This document shows positions 17,916 through 24,579 of a stretch of DNA of 37,312 nucleotides, in pieces (position 1 is the stretch's first letter; each line of letters starts with the position of its first letter). Position numbers and translations under genes: made by a program. A model generated the notes under the pieces. The model saw only the letters and a program-made list of their open reading frames with translations. It was not told where the DNA came from and made no database searches. This DNA is from Bifidobacterium pullorum DSM 20433 (GTDB lineage Bacteria; Actinomycetota; Actinomycetes; Actinomycetales; Bifidobacteriaceae): assembly GCF_000771405.1 (NCBI RefSeq), contig NZ_JDUI01000017.1, positions 1 through 37,312 of the forward strand, read 5' to 3'.

Positions 17916-17948
17916 GACATGTCCGGCACACCCTGACATGTCTGGCAC
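17916..17948. repeat. Two direct repeats with GACATGTC core upstream of purA
   Basis: GACATGTCCGGCAC (17916-17929) and GACATGTCTGGCAC (17935-17948) recur with a 19-bp period and one mismatch. Each has the palindromic core GACATGTC. They lie 94-126 bp before the purA start and may be a tandem operator. No regulator can be named. Confidence 0.5.
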
Positions 17949-18014
17949 GCTTTGGCGGATACAGCCACATTTTCGCCACAAGTAGCGTACCCTGAGCCCT
18001 ATACCGGGCGGGGG

Positions 18015-19103
18015 CTACTTCAGCGCGCGGCCGGCGGAGCCGAGCTGCACGCAGGCCTCCACCACGCGTGCGGCCATGGCGTCCTCGGCCTCGCGGCCCC
18101 AGGAGCGCGGGTCATACAGCTTCTTGTTGCCCACCTCGCCGTCGACCTTGAGCACCGCATCGTAGTTGCGGAACATGTGACCGGCGATCGCCCGGGAGAA
18201 CGCGTACTGGGTATCCGTGTCGATGTTCATCTTGACCACGCCGTAGGAGACGGCCGCGGCGATCTCCTCGGGCGAGGAGCCGGAACCGCCATGGAACACG
18301 AGCGCGAACGGCTTGCCCTCCGGCAGGTCGGGGATCGCGCAGGAGGACACGCTTGAAGCCCCCAGGCTGCCGAGACGCCCGTCATGCGTGGCGTTCCACA
18401 CCTCGGTCTGGATATCGCGCAGCAGTTCGGGGCGCAGCTTGACCACGCCCGGCTTGTATGCGCCGTGCACGTTGCCGAATGTGAACGCGGCCATGTACCG
18501 GCCATGCTCGCCCAAGCCAAGCCGTTCGGCCACGCGCAGGCCGTCGGCGGGCGTGGAGTACAGCTTCTCGTTGATCTCCGCGGAGTGGCCGTCCTCCTCG
18601 CCGCCCACCGCGCCGATCTCGATCTCCAGCACTGTCTGCGCGCGCACCGACTTCTCCAGCAGTTCGGCGGCGATGGTGAGGTTCTCCTCCAGCGGTACGG
18701 TGGAGCCGTCCCACATATGCGACTGGAAGGTGGGCTCCTGCCCGTGGCGGACCTGGTCGATCTCGTGGTCGAGCAACGGCCGCACCCATTCGTCCAGGTA
18801 CTGCTTGGCGCAGTGGTCGGTGTGCAGGGCGATGGTGATGTTCGGGTACTGCGCGGCCACCTCGTGTGCGAACGCCGCGAACGCCAGCGATCCGACGACG
18901 CGGTCGTGCACGGTTTTGCCGGAGAAATAGGCCGAACCGCCGACCGACACCTGGATGATGCCGTCGGATTCCGCTTCGGCGAATCCCTGCAGTGCCGCGT
19001 TGAGCGTCTGCGAGCTGGTCACGTTGATCGCCGGATACGCGTACCCCCCATGGCGCGCGGCGTCCAGCATTTCGGCATATCGTTCGGGAGTTGCAATCGT
19101 CAT
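18015..19103 (-). CDS. fba: Class II fructose-bisphosphate aldolase
   Basis: A 362-residue zinc aldolase that cleaves or forms fructose 1,6-bisphosphate. ALHTDHCAK near residues 107-115 carries the catalytic Asp and metal-binding His. EIEIGAVGGEEDG is the conserved Glu-rich loop, VFHGGSGSS is the phosphate/metal segment and MNIDTDTQYAF lies near the C terminus. It resembles the longer class IIA (FbaA) type. The ATG at 19103 has no SD site. A GATAAT hexamer ends 6 nt upstream, so the mRNA may be leaderless. In bifidobacteria this enzyme mainly supports hexose synthesis, because hexose breakdown runs through the phosphoketolase shunt. Confidence 0.97.
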   Translation of the reverse strand: MTIATPERYAEMLDAARHGGYAYPAINVTSSQTLNAALQGFAEAESDGIIQVSVGGSAYFSGKTVHDRVVGSLAFAAFAHEVAAQYPNITIALHTDHCAKQYLDEWVRPLLDHEIDQVRHGQEPTFQSHMWDGSTVPLEENLTIAAELLEKSVRAQTVLEIEIGAVGGEEDGHSAEINEKLYSTPADGLRVAERLGLGEHGRYMAAFTFGNVHGAYKPGVVKLRPELLRDIQTEVWNATHDGRLGSLGASSVSSCAIPDLPEGKPFALVFHGGSGSSPEEIAAAVSYGVVKMNIDTDTQYAFSRAIAGHMFRNYDAVLKVDGEVGNKKLYDPRSWGREAEDAMAARVVEACVQLGSAGRALK

Positions 19104-19109
19104 ACTGCC

Positions 19110-19115
19110 ATTATC
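19110..19115 (-). promoter_or_regulatory. -10 hexamer of a possible leaderless fba promoter
   Basis: GATAAT on the minus strand, 6 nt before the fba ATG. That spacing would place the transcript start at the initiation codon. No SD is seen between them. No good -35 hexamer is visible. Confidence 0.5.
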
Positions 19116-19296
19116 CCGCGTCGGCGTCCGCCGCCGCCCGCGATCCGCGGAAATTCACTGTGTGTTTGCTCACACTGGACGTACCGTCCTCGGCATGGTC
19201 CGGAGGACGCCGCGCACCAAAACCATGCCATGCGCATGCGTCCGCGCCCGTCCGTCGGTCTCACCCGGCACGAGACGGGTGCAGCCCGTCGCCCGC

Positions 19297-19713
19297 CTAC
19301 TGCCGGACGACGACCGTATCGCCGGCATGCACCTGTTCCCGGGAGATTCCGCGCAGCATCAATCCCACCGTGTCACCCTGCCGTGCCACGTCGGCTGGTT
19401 TTCGGAACGCCTCGATGCCGACGATTGTGGTTTCGCCGACCACGGACGCGCCGTCCGCGCCGATGACGACCGCGGCATCACCGCTCCGGCACGACCCGGA
19501 CGCCACCTGCCCGACGACGACCACGCCCCTGCCCGCGATGGTGAACACGTCCGCAATCGGCAGCAGGAACTCCCCGGCCGATACAGGCACCGCCCCGGAC
19601 GGCCCGGGCTCCCCCGTCGACGCCGGGACACCGGCGGCACGGGAGTCAATCGCCTCGTCCATACCGACCTGTCCCGTATCTTTGGACTTTCTGAATAGGT
19701 CAAACAATCCCAT
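19297..19713 (-). CDS. Free-standing EF-Tu domain II-like protein
   Basis: A 138-residue protein. After a short amphipathic N terminus (MGLFDLFRKSKD) and a Pro/Gly/Ala linker, residues 48-136 closely follow domain II of elongation factor Tu: FLLPIADVFTIAGRGVVVVG, then GIEAFRKPADVARQGDTVGL and LLRG-like MLRGISREQVHAGDTVV. There is no GTPase domain and no domain III. A role in ribosome or aminoacyl-tRNA binding cannot be claimed; it may have been recruited as a beta-barrel adaptor. I prefer ATG 19713, with GGAGG 5 nt upstream, over the upstream in-frame start at 19752. It lies before fba on the same strand and is divergent from the deacetylase gene. Confidence 0.85.
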   Translation of the reverse strand: MGLFDLFRKSKDTGQVGMDEAIDSRAAGVPASTGEPGPSGAVPVSAGEFLLPIADVFTIAGRGVVVVGQVASGSCRSGDAAVVIGADGASVVGETTIVGIEAFRKPADVARQGDTVGLMLRGISREQVHAGDTVVVRQ

Positions 19714-19810
19714 ACCGACCTCCTCGACGATGGTGACCGACTCGTACGCCATATGGCCCCTTTCAGGGTATCAGTCACGGAGATCGAACGATATGCCCCG
19801 AATGTCGCCG

Positions 19811-19824
19811 TTTCGTCGACGAAA
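19811..19824. promoter_or_regulatory. 14-bp perfect palindrome in a divergent intergenic region
   Basis: TTTCGTCGACGAAA is a perfect palindrome between the EF-Tu domain II-like gene and the deacetylase gene. It lies 27 bp before a TATGAT hexamer (19852-19857) on the plus strand, an operator-like position. The cognate factor is unknown. Confidence 0.4.
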
Positions 19825-19886
19825 GACCACGGCCGGGCAAGCGGCCGCCCGTATGATGGTGTGTACACCGGCATAGCGAGGGGATT

Positions 19887-21101
19887 ATGGACAACATCGA
19901 GAAACCGTCGTTCGACGGCATTGCGCGCGGGGTACCGCATCACGGCAACGAGACTCCGCGCCGCCCGCGCCGACGCTGGCCAATCGTTCTGGCGATCGCC
20001 GTGATGGCGACGCTGCTGGCGTGCGGCGGCGCGTGGGCGTATTGGATGTGGGACCACCATTGGCGGCTGATTCCGGTCCGCGTGAACGACACCACGCTGG
20101 AGGTCCGCGTCGATACCACGTTGGGGACGCTGTTGAGCGACAACAACGATTTCGGACATAAGCCGGGCCGTCTGCTGGCGATCACCGGCGAGGTAATCGA
20201 TGAACGCGGCGGCGAGCCGATGGCCGTGACGTTGAACGATGCGACCGTGGCCGCTGATTCGTTCGATTCGACGCCGCTGCCGGAACCCGCGACAGTGACG
20301 GTGGCGTCCGGCGGGGATGTGACCGAGGAGCATGACGTGCGGCACGATCCGGTGCCGCACGGCGCGACCATCGGCACCGGCGGTTCGATCCAGCGGCTCG
20401 CCCAGACCGGCAAGGACGGCGTGCGCGAGGTATGGGTGGGTCGCTCCTCGAAACAGGAAGTGGACAAGGGCGTGATCGAGCAGCCGGTTGATCTGGTAGT
20501 GGAGGCGGTCAATCCGCGACCGTCCGGCCGCAAGGTGGTCGCCTTGACGTTCGACGACGGCCCGAGCCAGTATACGGGCAGGATTCTGGACGTGTTGAAG
20601 GACAAGGGCGTCAAGGCCACGTTCTTCAACCTGGGGCAGAACGCGGCGAATAATGCGGCGACTGCACAGCGGCTGGTCAACGAGGGGCATCAACTCGCCT
20701 CGCACAGCAACACGCATCCGAACATGCCGGAGCTGGGGCGCGACGAGATGCGCGCCGATATCAGCGCGAGCCTCGACGCCCTCCAATCGGCGGCCGGTGT
20801 GGACACCAAAACGTTCCGCGCGCCGTACGGCGCGTTCGGCGAACAGCAGTGGAAGGACGCGGCCGACCTGATCGACATGAACGTGCTGTGGGATATCGAC
20901 ACGCTCGACTGGCAGCGCCCGGGGGCGGATGCGATCACGCAGACGGTGCTCGACAACGCGCACAACGGCGCGATCGTGCTCATGCACGACGGCGGCGGCG
21001 ACCGCTCGCAGGATATCGAGGCGCTGCCGGGCATCATCGACGGGCTGCGCGAACAGGGCTACGAGTTCGTGACCATCAAGCAGCTGTCGGCGATGGTGTG
21101 A
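19887..21101 (+). CDS. Membrane-anchored polysaccharide deacetylase (CE4/NodB)
   Basis: A 404-residue protein with an Arg-rich cytoplasmic N terminus, one membrane span (about 32-54), an uncharacterised region (about 60-210) and a C-terminal NodB domain. The CE4 motifs are complete: LTFDDGPS (catalytic base and metal Asp at 223-224), the HxxxH metal site ASHSNTHPN (His273, His277), FRAPYG (310-315), DTLDWQRPG and IVLMHDGGG. It probably removes acetyl groups from cell-wall peptidoglycan or another extracellular polysaccharide, which often gives lysozyme resistance. The start at 19887 follows AGGGGA. It is transcribed away from the EF-Tu domain II-like gene. Its 3' end overlaps a decayed gene on the other strand by 26 bp. 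Confidence 0.95.
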   Translation: MDNIEKPSFDGIARGVPHHGNETPRRPRRRWPIVLAIAVMATLLACGGAWAYWMWDHHWRLIPVRVNDTTLEVRVDTTLGTLLSDNNDFGHKPGRLLAITGEVIDERGGEPMAVTLNDATVAADSFDSTPLPEPATVTVASGGDVTEEHDVRHDPVPHGATIGTGGSIQRLAQTGKDGVREVWVGRSSKQEVDKGVIEQPVDLVVEAVNPRPSGRKVVALTFDDGPSQYTGRILDVLKDKGVKATFFNLGQNAANNAATAQRLVNEGHQLASHSNTHPNMPELGRDEMRADISASLDALQSAAGVDTKTFRAPYGAFGEQQWKDAADLIDMNVLWDIDTLDWQRPGADAITQTVLDNAHNGAIVLMHDGGGDRSQDIEALPGIIDGLREQGYEFVTIKQLSAMV

Positions 21102-21369
21102 ACGCCGGCTGCGGGGCAAATTCCTTCAGCATGCTCAGCGTGACTTGGACGTATTCATGCGACGCCCCGAATGTCGCCACAACATCGATTTCGCCGTCAC
21201 GGCTCCGGCCAATCGTGACCTGGTATCCTCGCCGCAGCAACTCCATGAAGATGATGTCTTCAAGCTGCGCTCCGCGATCCGAGAACACGAATTTCAAATA
21301 CGTCGAAAAACGCAACTGTTTTGAGGGCGTTTTCAATATGTTGAAATTCAACACTCCTGTCACGTCCAC
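21076..21369 (-). pseudogene. C-terminal remnant of a DUF4143-type AAA ATPase
   Basis: A 97-codon open frame matching only the C-terminal end of the AAA ATPase/DUF4143 family, whose C terminus has a PD-(D/E)XK-like nuclease fold. FSDRGAQLEDIIFMELLRRG followed by YQVTIGRSRDGEIDVVA corresponds to the usual LEN-VYLELLRRGY-V-IG----EIDFVA pattern, and EYVQVTLSM to the strand after it. The whole ATPase core (about 300 residues) is missing and the N-terminal 30 codons do not resemble the family. The 3' end overlaps the deacetylase gene, as expected of decaying DNA. It sits next to short repeats and tRNA-Gly. Confidence 0.7.
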
Positions 21370-21384
21370 GAAGATTCACCAGCC

Positions 21385-21485
21385 CCTGCATTGCACGTAC
21401 CGCACTCTGTGTCTGGTTGCTTCCCCTGAAGCTGAGCCTTCACCCTATCCAGTGCAGCCTGCATTGCATGTACCGCACTCTGCGT
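21385..21485. repeat. Two 28-bp direct repeats, 73 bp apart
   Basis: CCTGCATTGCACGTACCGCA and onward (21385-21412) recurs at 21458-21485 with two mismatches. On the minus strand the repeat could encode a short helix containing SAVHAMQ and SAVRAMQ, so it may be a duplicated fragment of a decayed gene. The 174 bases between the DUF4143 remnant and tRNA-Gly hold nothing else recognisable. Confidence 0.6.
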
Positions 21486-21539
21486 TTAGTGGTGATAGTG
21501 CAGAATTTGGCACGTGGGTTGTGGCCAGGGATTTGGCAG

Positions 21540-21613
21540 TGGAGCGGGCGACGGGAGTCGAACCCGCCTCTAAAGCTTGGGAAGCTTTCATTCTACCGAT
21601 GAACTACGCCCGC
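21540..21613 (-). tRNA. tRNA-Gly(CCC)
   Basis: A complete cloverleaf on the minus strand. The acceptor stem is GCGGGCG/CGCCCGC, the D arm GTTC/GAAT, the anticodon stem AAAGC/GCTTT with loop TTCCCAA (anticodon CCC), and the T arm CGGG-TTCGACT-CCCG. Discriminator U and an encoded CCA follow. It reads GGG glycine codons. Confidence 0.96.
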
Positions 21614-21803
21614 AAGTCGGCCCGCTTGTGGCAGGCACAAAACCATAGCGTACCACGAATCCGCAGGAAGTAAAACACCGTGCGACAGCTCCGGACACGC
21701 GCCCCGTCATCGGCACCCGAACGGACGCCGCATCGGCGTCGGAAGCGGCATCGCGAACAAACCCGACCGACACACCCCGCGCACGGCCCGCAGCATCACG
21801 CCG

Positions 21804-22754
21804 TCAGTACCGGATCTGGGCGCTGCCGGAACCCGCGGCCACGCCGGCGCCCCGCATCTCCTGGGCCATCTGCATCAGGCGGGCGATACGCTCCTCAGTC
21901 GGCGGATGGGTGGAGAACAGCTTGCTGAATCCGACCGCGGAGAACGGGTTGGCGATCATCATCGCCGCGACGGACTGGGTAGCGGCGGTCTTCGGCATAC
22001 GGTTGGCCTGCGTGCCGTACGTGATCTTGTTCAGCGCCGAGGCGAGGGCCTCCGGGTCGCCGGTCAGCGCGCTGCCGTCCTCGTCGGCGTCGAACTCGCG
22101 GGTGCGGGAGATCGCCATCTGGATCAGCGAGGCGGCGATGGGCGCCAGGATGGCGCTCAGCAGCACGCCGATCAGGCCGAACGCGCCGGAGCCGCCGTTG
22201 TCCCGGTCGTCGTCGTACCGTTGCGCGCCGCCGAAGTACATCAGCGAATACCCGAGGTAGGTGATGACGGTGGCCATGGCGGAGGCGATGGCGGAGGTCA
22301 GGATGTCGCGGTTGTAAACGTGCATGAGCTCGTGGCCGAGCACGCCGCGAATCTCCCGTTCATTGAGGATCTGTAGGATGCCCTGCGTGCAGCAGACCGC
22401 CGCATGCCGTTCGTTGCGGCCGGTGGCGAAGGCGTTGGGGCTCATGGTGGGGGCGATGTAGATGCGGGGCATCGGCTTGCCCGCTTTGGCGGACAGTTCG
22501 CGCACGATCTTGTACAACATCGGGGCCTCCTGTTCGGAGACCTCGCGCGCATGCATCGAGGCGATGGCGAGTTTGTCGGAGAACCAATAGGAGCCGAACG
22601 TCGTCACCAGTCCGATGACGATGTAGATGCCCAGCGTGCCGCGGCTGCCGCCGGTCAGCCACCAGATCAGCATGATCACGGCCCACATCAGCGCGAACAG
22701 CAGCGTTGTTTTCAGGCCATTGTAATGGCCACGCACCCGCAGATTGCCTTCCAT
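21804..22754 (-). CDS. htpX: Zinc metalloprotease HtpX homologue
   Basis: A 316-residue membrane-bound M48 protease involved in quality control of membrane proteins. Two N-terminal membrane spans (about 15-33 and 41-58) precede the zinc site HELMH at 141-145, with the third ligand Glu in SRTREFDADEDG. PRIYIAPTMSPNAFATGR and THPPTEERIARL are family hallmarks. The ATG at 22754 has no SD. TAGTCT ends 7 nt upstream, which suggests a leaderless transcript. It follows fprA on the same strand, but a terminator-like hairpin and a large palindrome lie between them. Confidence 0.96.
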   Translation of the reverse strand: MEGNLRVRGHYNGLKTTLLFALMWAVIMLIWWLTGGSRGTLGIYIVIGLVTTFGSYWFSDKLAIASMHAREVSEQEAPMLYKIVRELSAKAGKPMPRIYIAPTMSPNAFATGRNERHAAVCCTQGILQILNEREIRGVLGHELMHVYNRDILTSAIASAMATVITYLGYSLMYFGGAQRYDDDRDNGGSGAFGLIGVLLSAILAPIAASLIQMAISRTREFDADEDGSALTGDPEALASALNKITYGTQANRMPKTAATQSVAAMMIANPFSAVGFSKLFSTHPPTEERIARLMQMAQEMRGAGVAAGSGSAQIRY

Positions 22755-22761
22755 ACGGCTC

Positions 22762-22767
22762 AGACTA
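22762..22767 (-). promoter_or_regulatory. -10 hexamer of a possible leaderless htpX promoter
   Basis: TAGTCT (TAnnnT pattern) lies 7 nt before the htpX ATG on the minus strand with no SD between. A transcript from it would begin at or next to the start codon. Confidence 0.45.
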
Positions 22768-22807
22768 AATTTCTTGGCTGGATATTTGCTGGACGTCCGC
22801 TCCGAGC

Positions 22808-22832
22808 AAAAGCCCGCCGGTCACGACCGGGC
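22808..22832 (-). terminator. Terminator-like hairpin between fprA and htpX
   Basis: On the minus strand a GC-rich imperfect stem (22812-22832, core ACCGG/CCGGT) is followed by TTTT (22808-22811). It lies upstream of htpX, so it would end the transcript coming from fprA. Confidence 0.5.
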
Positions 22833-22939
22833 CTTCGCAAGCCCCTGCCGAGCCCCGACTTACAGCCGCCGCAGCACCTCAAACCGACCCTGTGGCTGAT
22901 AGTTGAATTCGCATCAGGGCCAGACAGATATACAACAAC

Positions 22940-23005
22940 GAACGCTCACCTTTTGCTTGACCGTTGTCAAGTACTTGACAACGGTCAAGCAAAAGGTGAG
23001 CGTTC
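22940..23005. repeat. 66-bp perfect palindrome
   Basis: Two 33-bp arms meet at GTAC (22971-22974) with no spacer and no mismatch. Each arm also holds a smaller hairpin, CTTGAC-NNTT-GTCAAG, so the element can fold as a cruciform with two side arms. It starts 49 nt beyond the fprA stop codon. One arm (22945-22974) recurs with three changes at 31706-31735, so it belongs to a dispersed repeat family. It may act as a bidirectional terminator or be a miniature mobile element. Confidence 0.85.
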
Positions 23006-23053
23006 ATGCATCATCCGGCTCAGCGAGTCCAGGTGCCGAGATCATCCCGCCCC

Positions 23054-24499
23054 TCAGGCGTGGGCCAGTTCGCGCATCTGGTCAGGGTCGATGACCTTCT
23101 TGTGCTCGCGGCCTTCCTTCGCGCCCTCGGCACGCTCGAATGCATCGATCTTCTTCCAACCGGCGAAGTCGATCGGCTTGACGCCGCGCTCAGCCAGCAG
23201 GCGGTCGATGGACTCCGGATCGCGGTCCGGGGCCACGCAGCCGCCCTCGGCGGCCTTGGAGAGGTCCTCGAGCATGTTGGTCACGATCATCAACGCGTCG
23301 GACTTGGTCGAGCCGATCAGACCGACCGGACCGCGCTTGGCCCAACCGGTGGCGTACAGGCGCTCACGCACCTCGCCGCCCTCGGCCTCGGTGGTGATGC
23401 GGCCATCGCCGTTCGCATTCGCCAGATGAGCACGACGCTGGTCGTAGGCGATGCCCGGGGCCGATGCCGGCTGGTAGCCGATCGCATGGTACACGGCCTG
23501 CACCGGGTAGTCCTTGAACTCGCCGGTGCGGTGCATCCTGCCGTCGGCGCCGGTTTCGGTGCGCTCCACGCGGATCGCCACAACCTTGCCGTCCTCGCCC
23601 AGCACCTCGGTCGGCGCGGAGTTGAAATGGATGTAGTACTTGCGGTCGGCCGGGTTGCCCTCGAAGTCGACGTCGCCGTCATCCTCCATATCCTCGGCCA
23701 TCTCGCGGATGGCGAACAGCTCCTCTACCATCTGACGGGTGAGCTTATCCTTGCCGGCCTCCTCGATCGTATCGTCGTCGAGTTCGAAGTCGTCCTCGTT
23801 GATGATCAGCTGCACGCCGGGCAGCTTCTCCATCTCGCGCAGCTCCTGCACCGAGAACTTGGCCTGGGCCACGCCACGGCGGATGAACAGGTGCAGCACG
23901 CGCGCCTTGTTGGCCTTGATGCCCTCATACACGTTGTCGGGGATGTCGGTGCGGGCCTTGAGATCGTCGGCGTTGCGCATGAGCTCGCGGGCCACGTCCA
24001 TGGCCACGTTGCCGCCGCCGATCACGGCGACCTCCTCGGCCTCGAGCGGCCAGGTGCGGGCGCCGGTCGGATAGCCGTCATACCATTCCACGAACTTGGC
24101 CGCGCCATACACGCCATCCAGGTCGGCGCCGGGCAGACCCAGCGGCTTGTCCTCCACCGCGCCGGTGGCGAACAGCACGGCATCGTAACGGGCGAGCAGC
24201 TCGTCGAGCGTCACGTCCTTGCCGAACTCCACATCGCAGTACAGGTGGATATTCGGATTGTCGAGCGTCTTCTCGAGCGCGTCGGCGATGAACTTGATGG
24301 ACGGATGGTCGGGGGCCACGCCGTAGCGGACCAGACCGAACGGCACGGGCAGCTTCTCGAACAGATCGATGCGGGCGTTCTCGCCCAGGCCCAGCTCGGC
24401 GCCGGTCTTCTTGAGCTGGCGCAGGAAGATATCGGAGGAGTAGACGCCGGCCGGGCCGGCGCCGATCACTGCAATGCGAAGTTCGTTGTTCTCAGTCAC
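23054..24499 (-). CDS. fprA: Ferredoxin/flavodoxin-NADP+ reductase, FprA type
   Basis: A 481-residue FAD- and NADPH-binding flavoprotein of the adrenodoxin-reductase-like group. The FAD motif GAGPAG lies at 14-19, LPVPFGLVRYGVAPDH in the middle of the FAD domain, and the NADP motif GGGNVAMDVAR near 170. GWAKRGPVGLIGSTKSDA near the C terminus is typical. It passes electrons between NADPH and ferredoxin or flavodoxin. It starts with GTG 24499 and lacks an SD. TAGGCT ends 6 nt upstream, suggesting leaderless initiation. It is about 20 residues longer than typical actinobacterial FprA, mainly from an acidic segment around 270-290 (EDMEDDGDVDFEG). Confidence 0.94.
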   Translation of the reverse strand: MTENNELRIAVIGAGPAGVYSSDIFLRQLKKTGAELGLGENARIDLFEKLPVPFGLVRYGVAPDHPSIKFIADALEKTLDNPNIHLYCDVEFGKDVTLDELLARYDAVLFATGAVEDKPLGLPGADLDGVYGAAKFVEWYDGYPTGARTWPLEAEEVAVIGGGNVAMDVARELMRNADDLKARTDIPDNVYEGIKANKARVLHLFIRRGVAQAKFSVQELREMEKLPGVQLIINEDDFELDDDTIEEAGKDKLTRQMVEELFAIREMAEDMEDDGDVDFEGNPADRKYYIHFNSAPTEVLGEDGKVVAIRVERTETGADGRMHRTGEFKDYPVQAVYHAIGYQPASAPGIAYDQRRAHLANANGDGRITTEAEGGEVRERLYATGWAKRGPVGLIGSTKSDALMIVTNMLEDLSKAAEGGCVAPDRDPESIDRLLAERGVKPIDFAGWKKIDAFERAEGAKEGREHKKVIDPDQMRELAHA

Positions 24500-24505
24500 G
24501 CGACC

Positions 24506-24511
24506 AGCCTA
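24506..24511 (-). promoter_or_regulatory. -10 hexamer of a possible leaderless fprA promoter
   Basis: TAGGCT (TAnnnT) lies 6 nt before the GTG start of fprA on the minus strand and no SD intervenes. Confidence 0.4.
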
Positions 24512-24579
24512 GCGCAACGCCTCGAATCGCACTAGGCCCAGGCCGCATGACATTCAATGAATCCTCACGAGCCGGAGCC

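Noticed and set aside
19359..21119. A 586-codon minus-strand frame opposite the deacetylase and across the EF-Tu domain II-like gene
   Set aside because: It runs through two real genes in another frame and shows only Arg/His-rich shadow composition.
21385..21485. CRISPR-like array
   Set aside because: Only two imperfect 28-bp repeats with a 45-bp gap, and no cas genes nearby.
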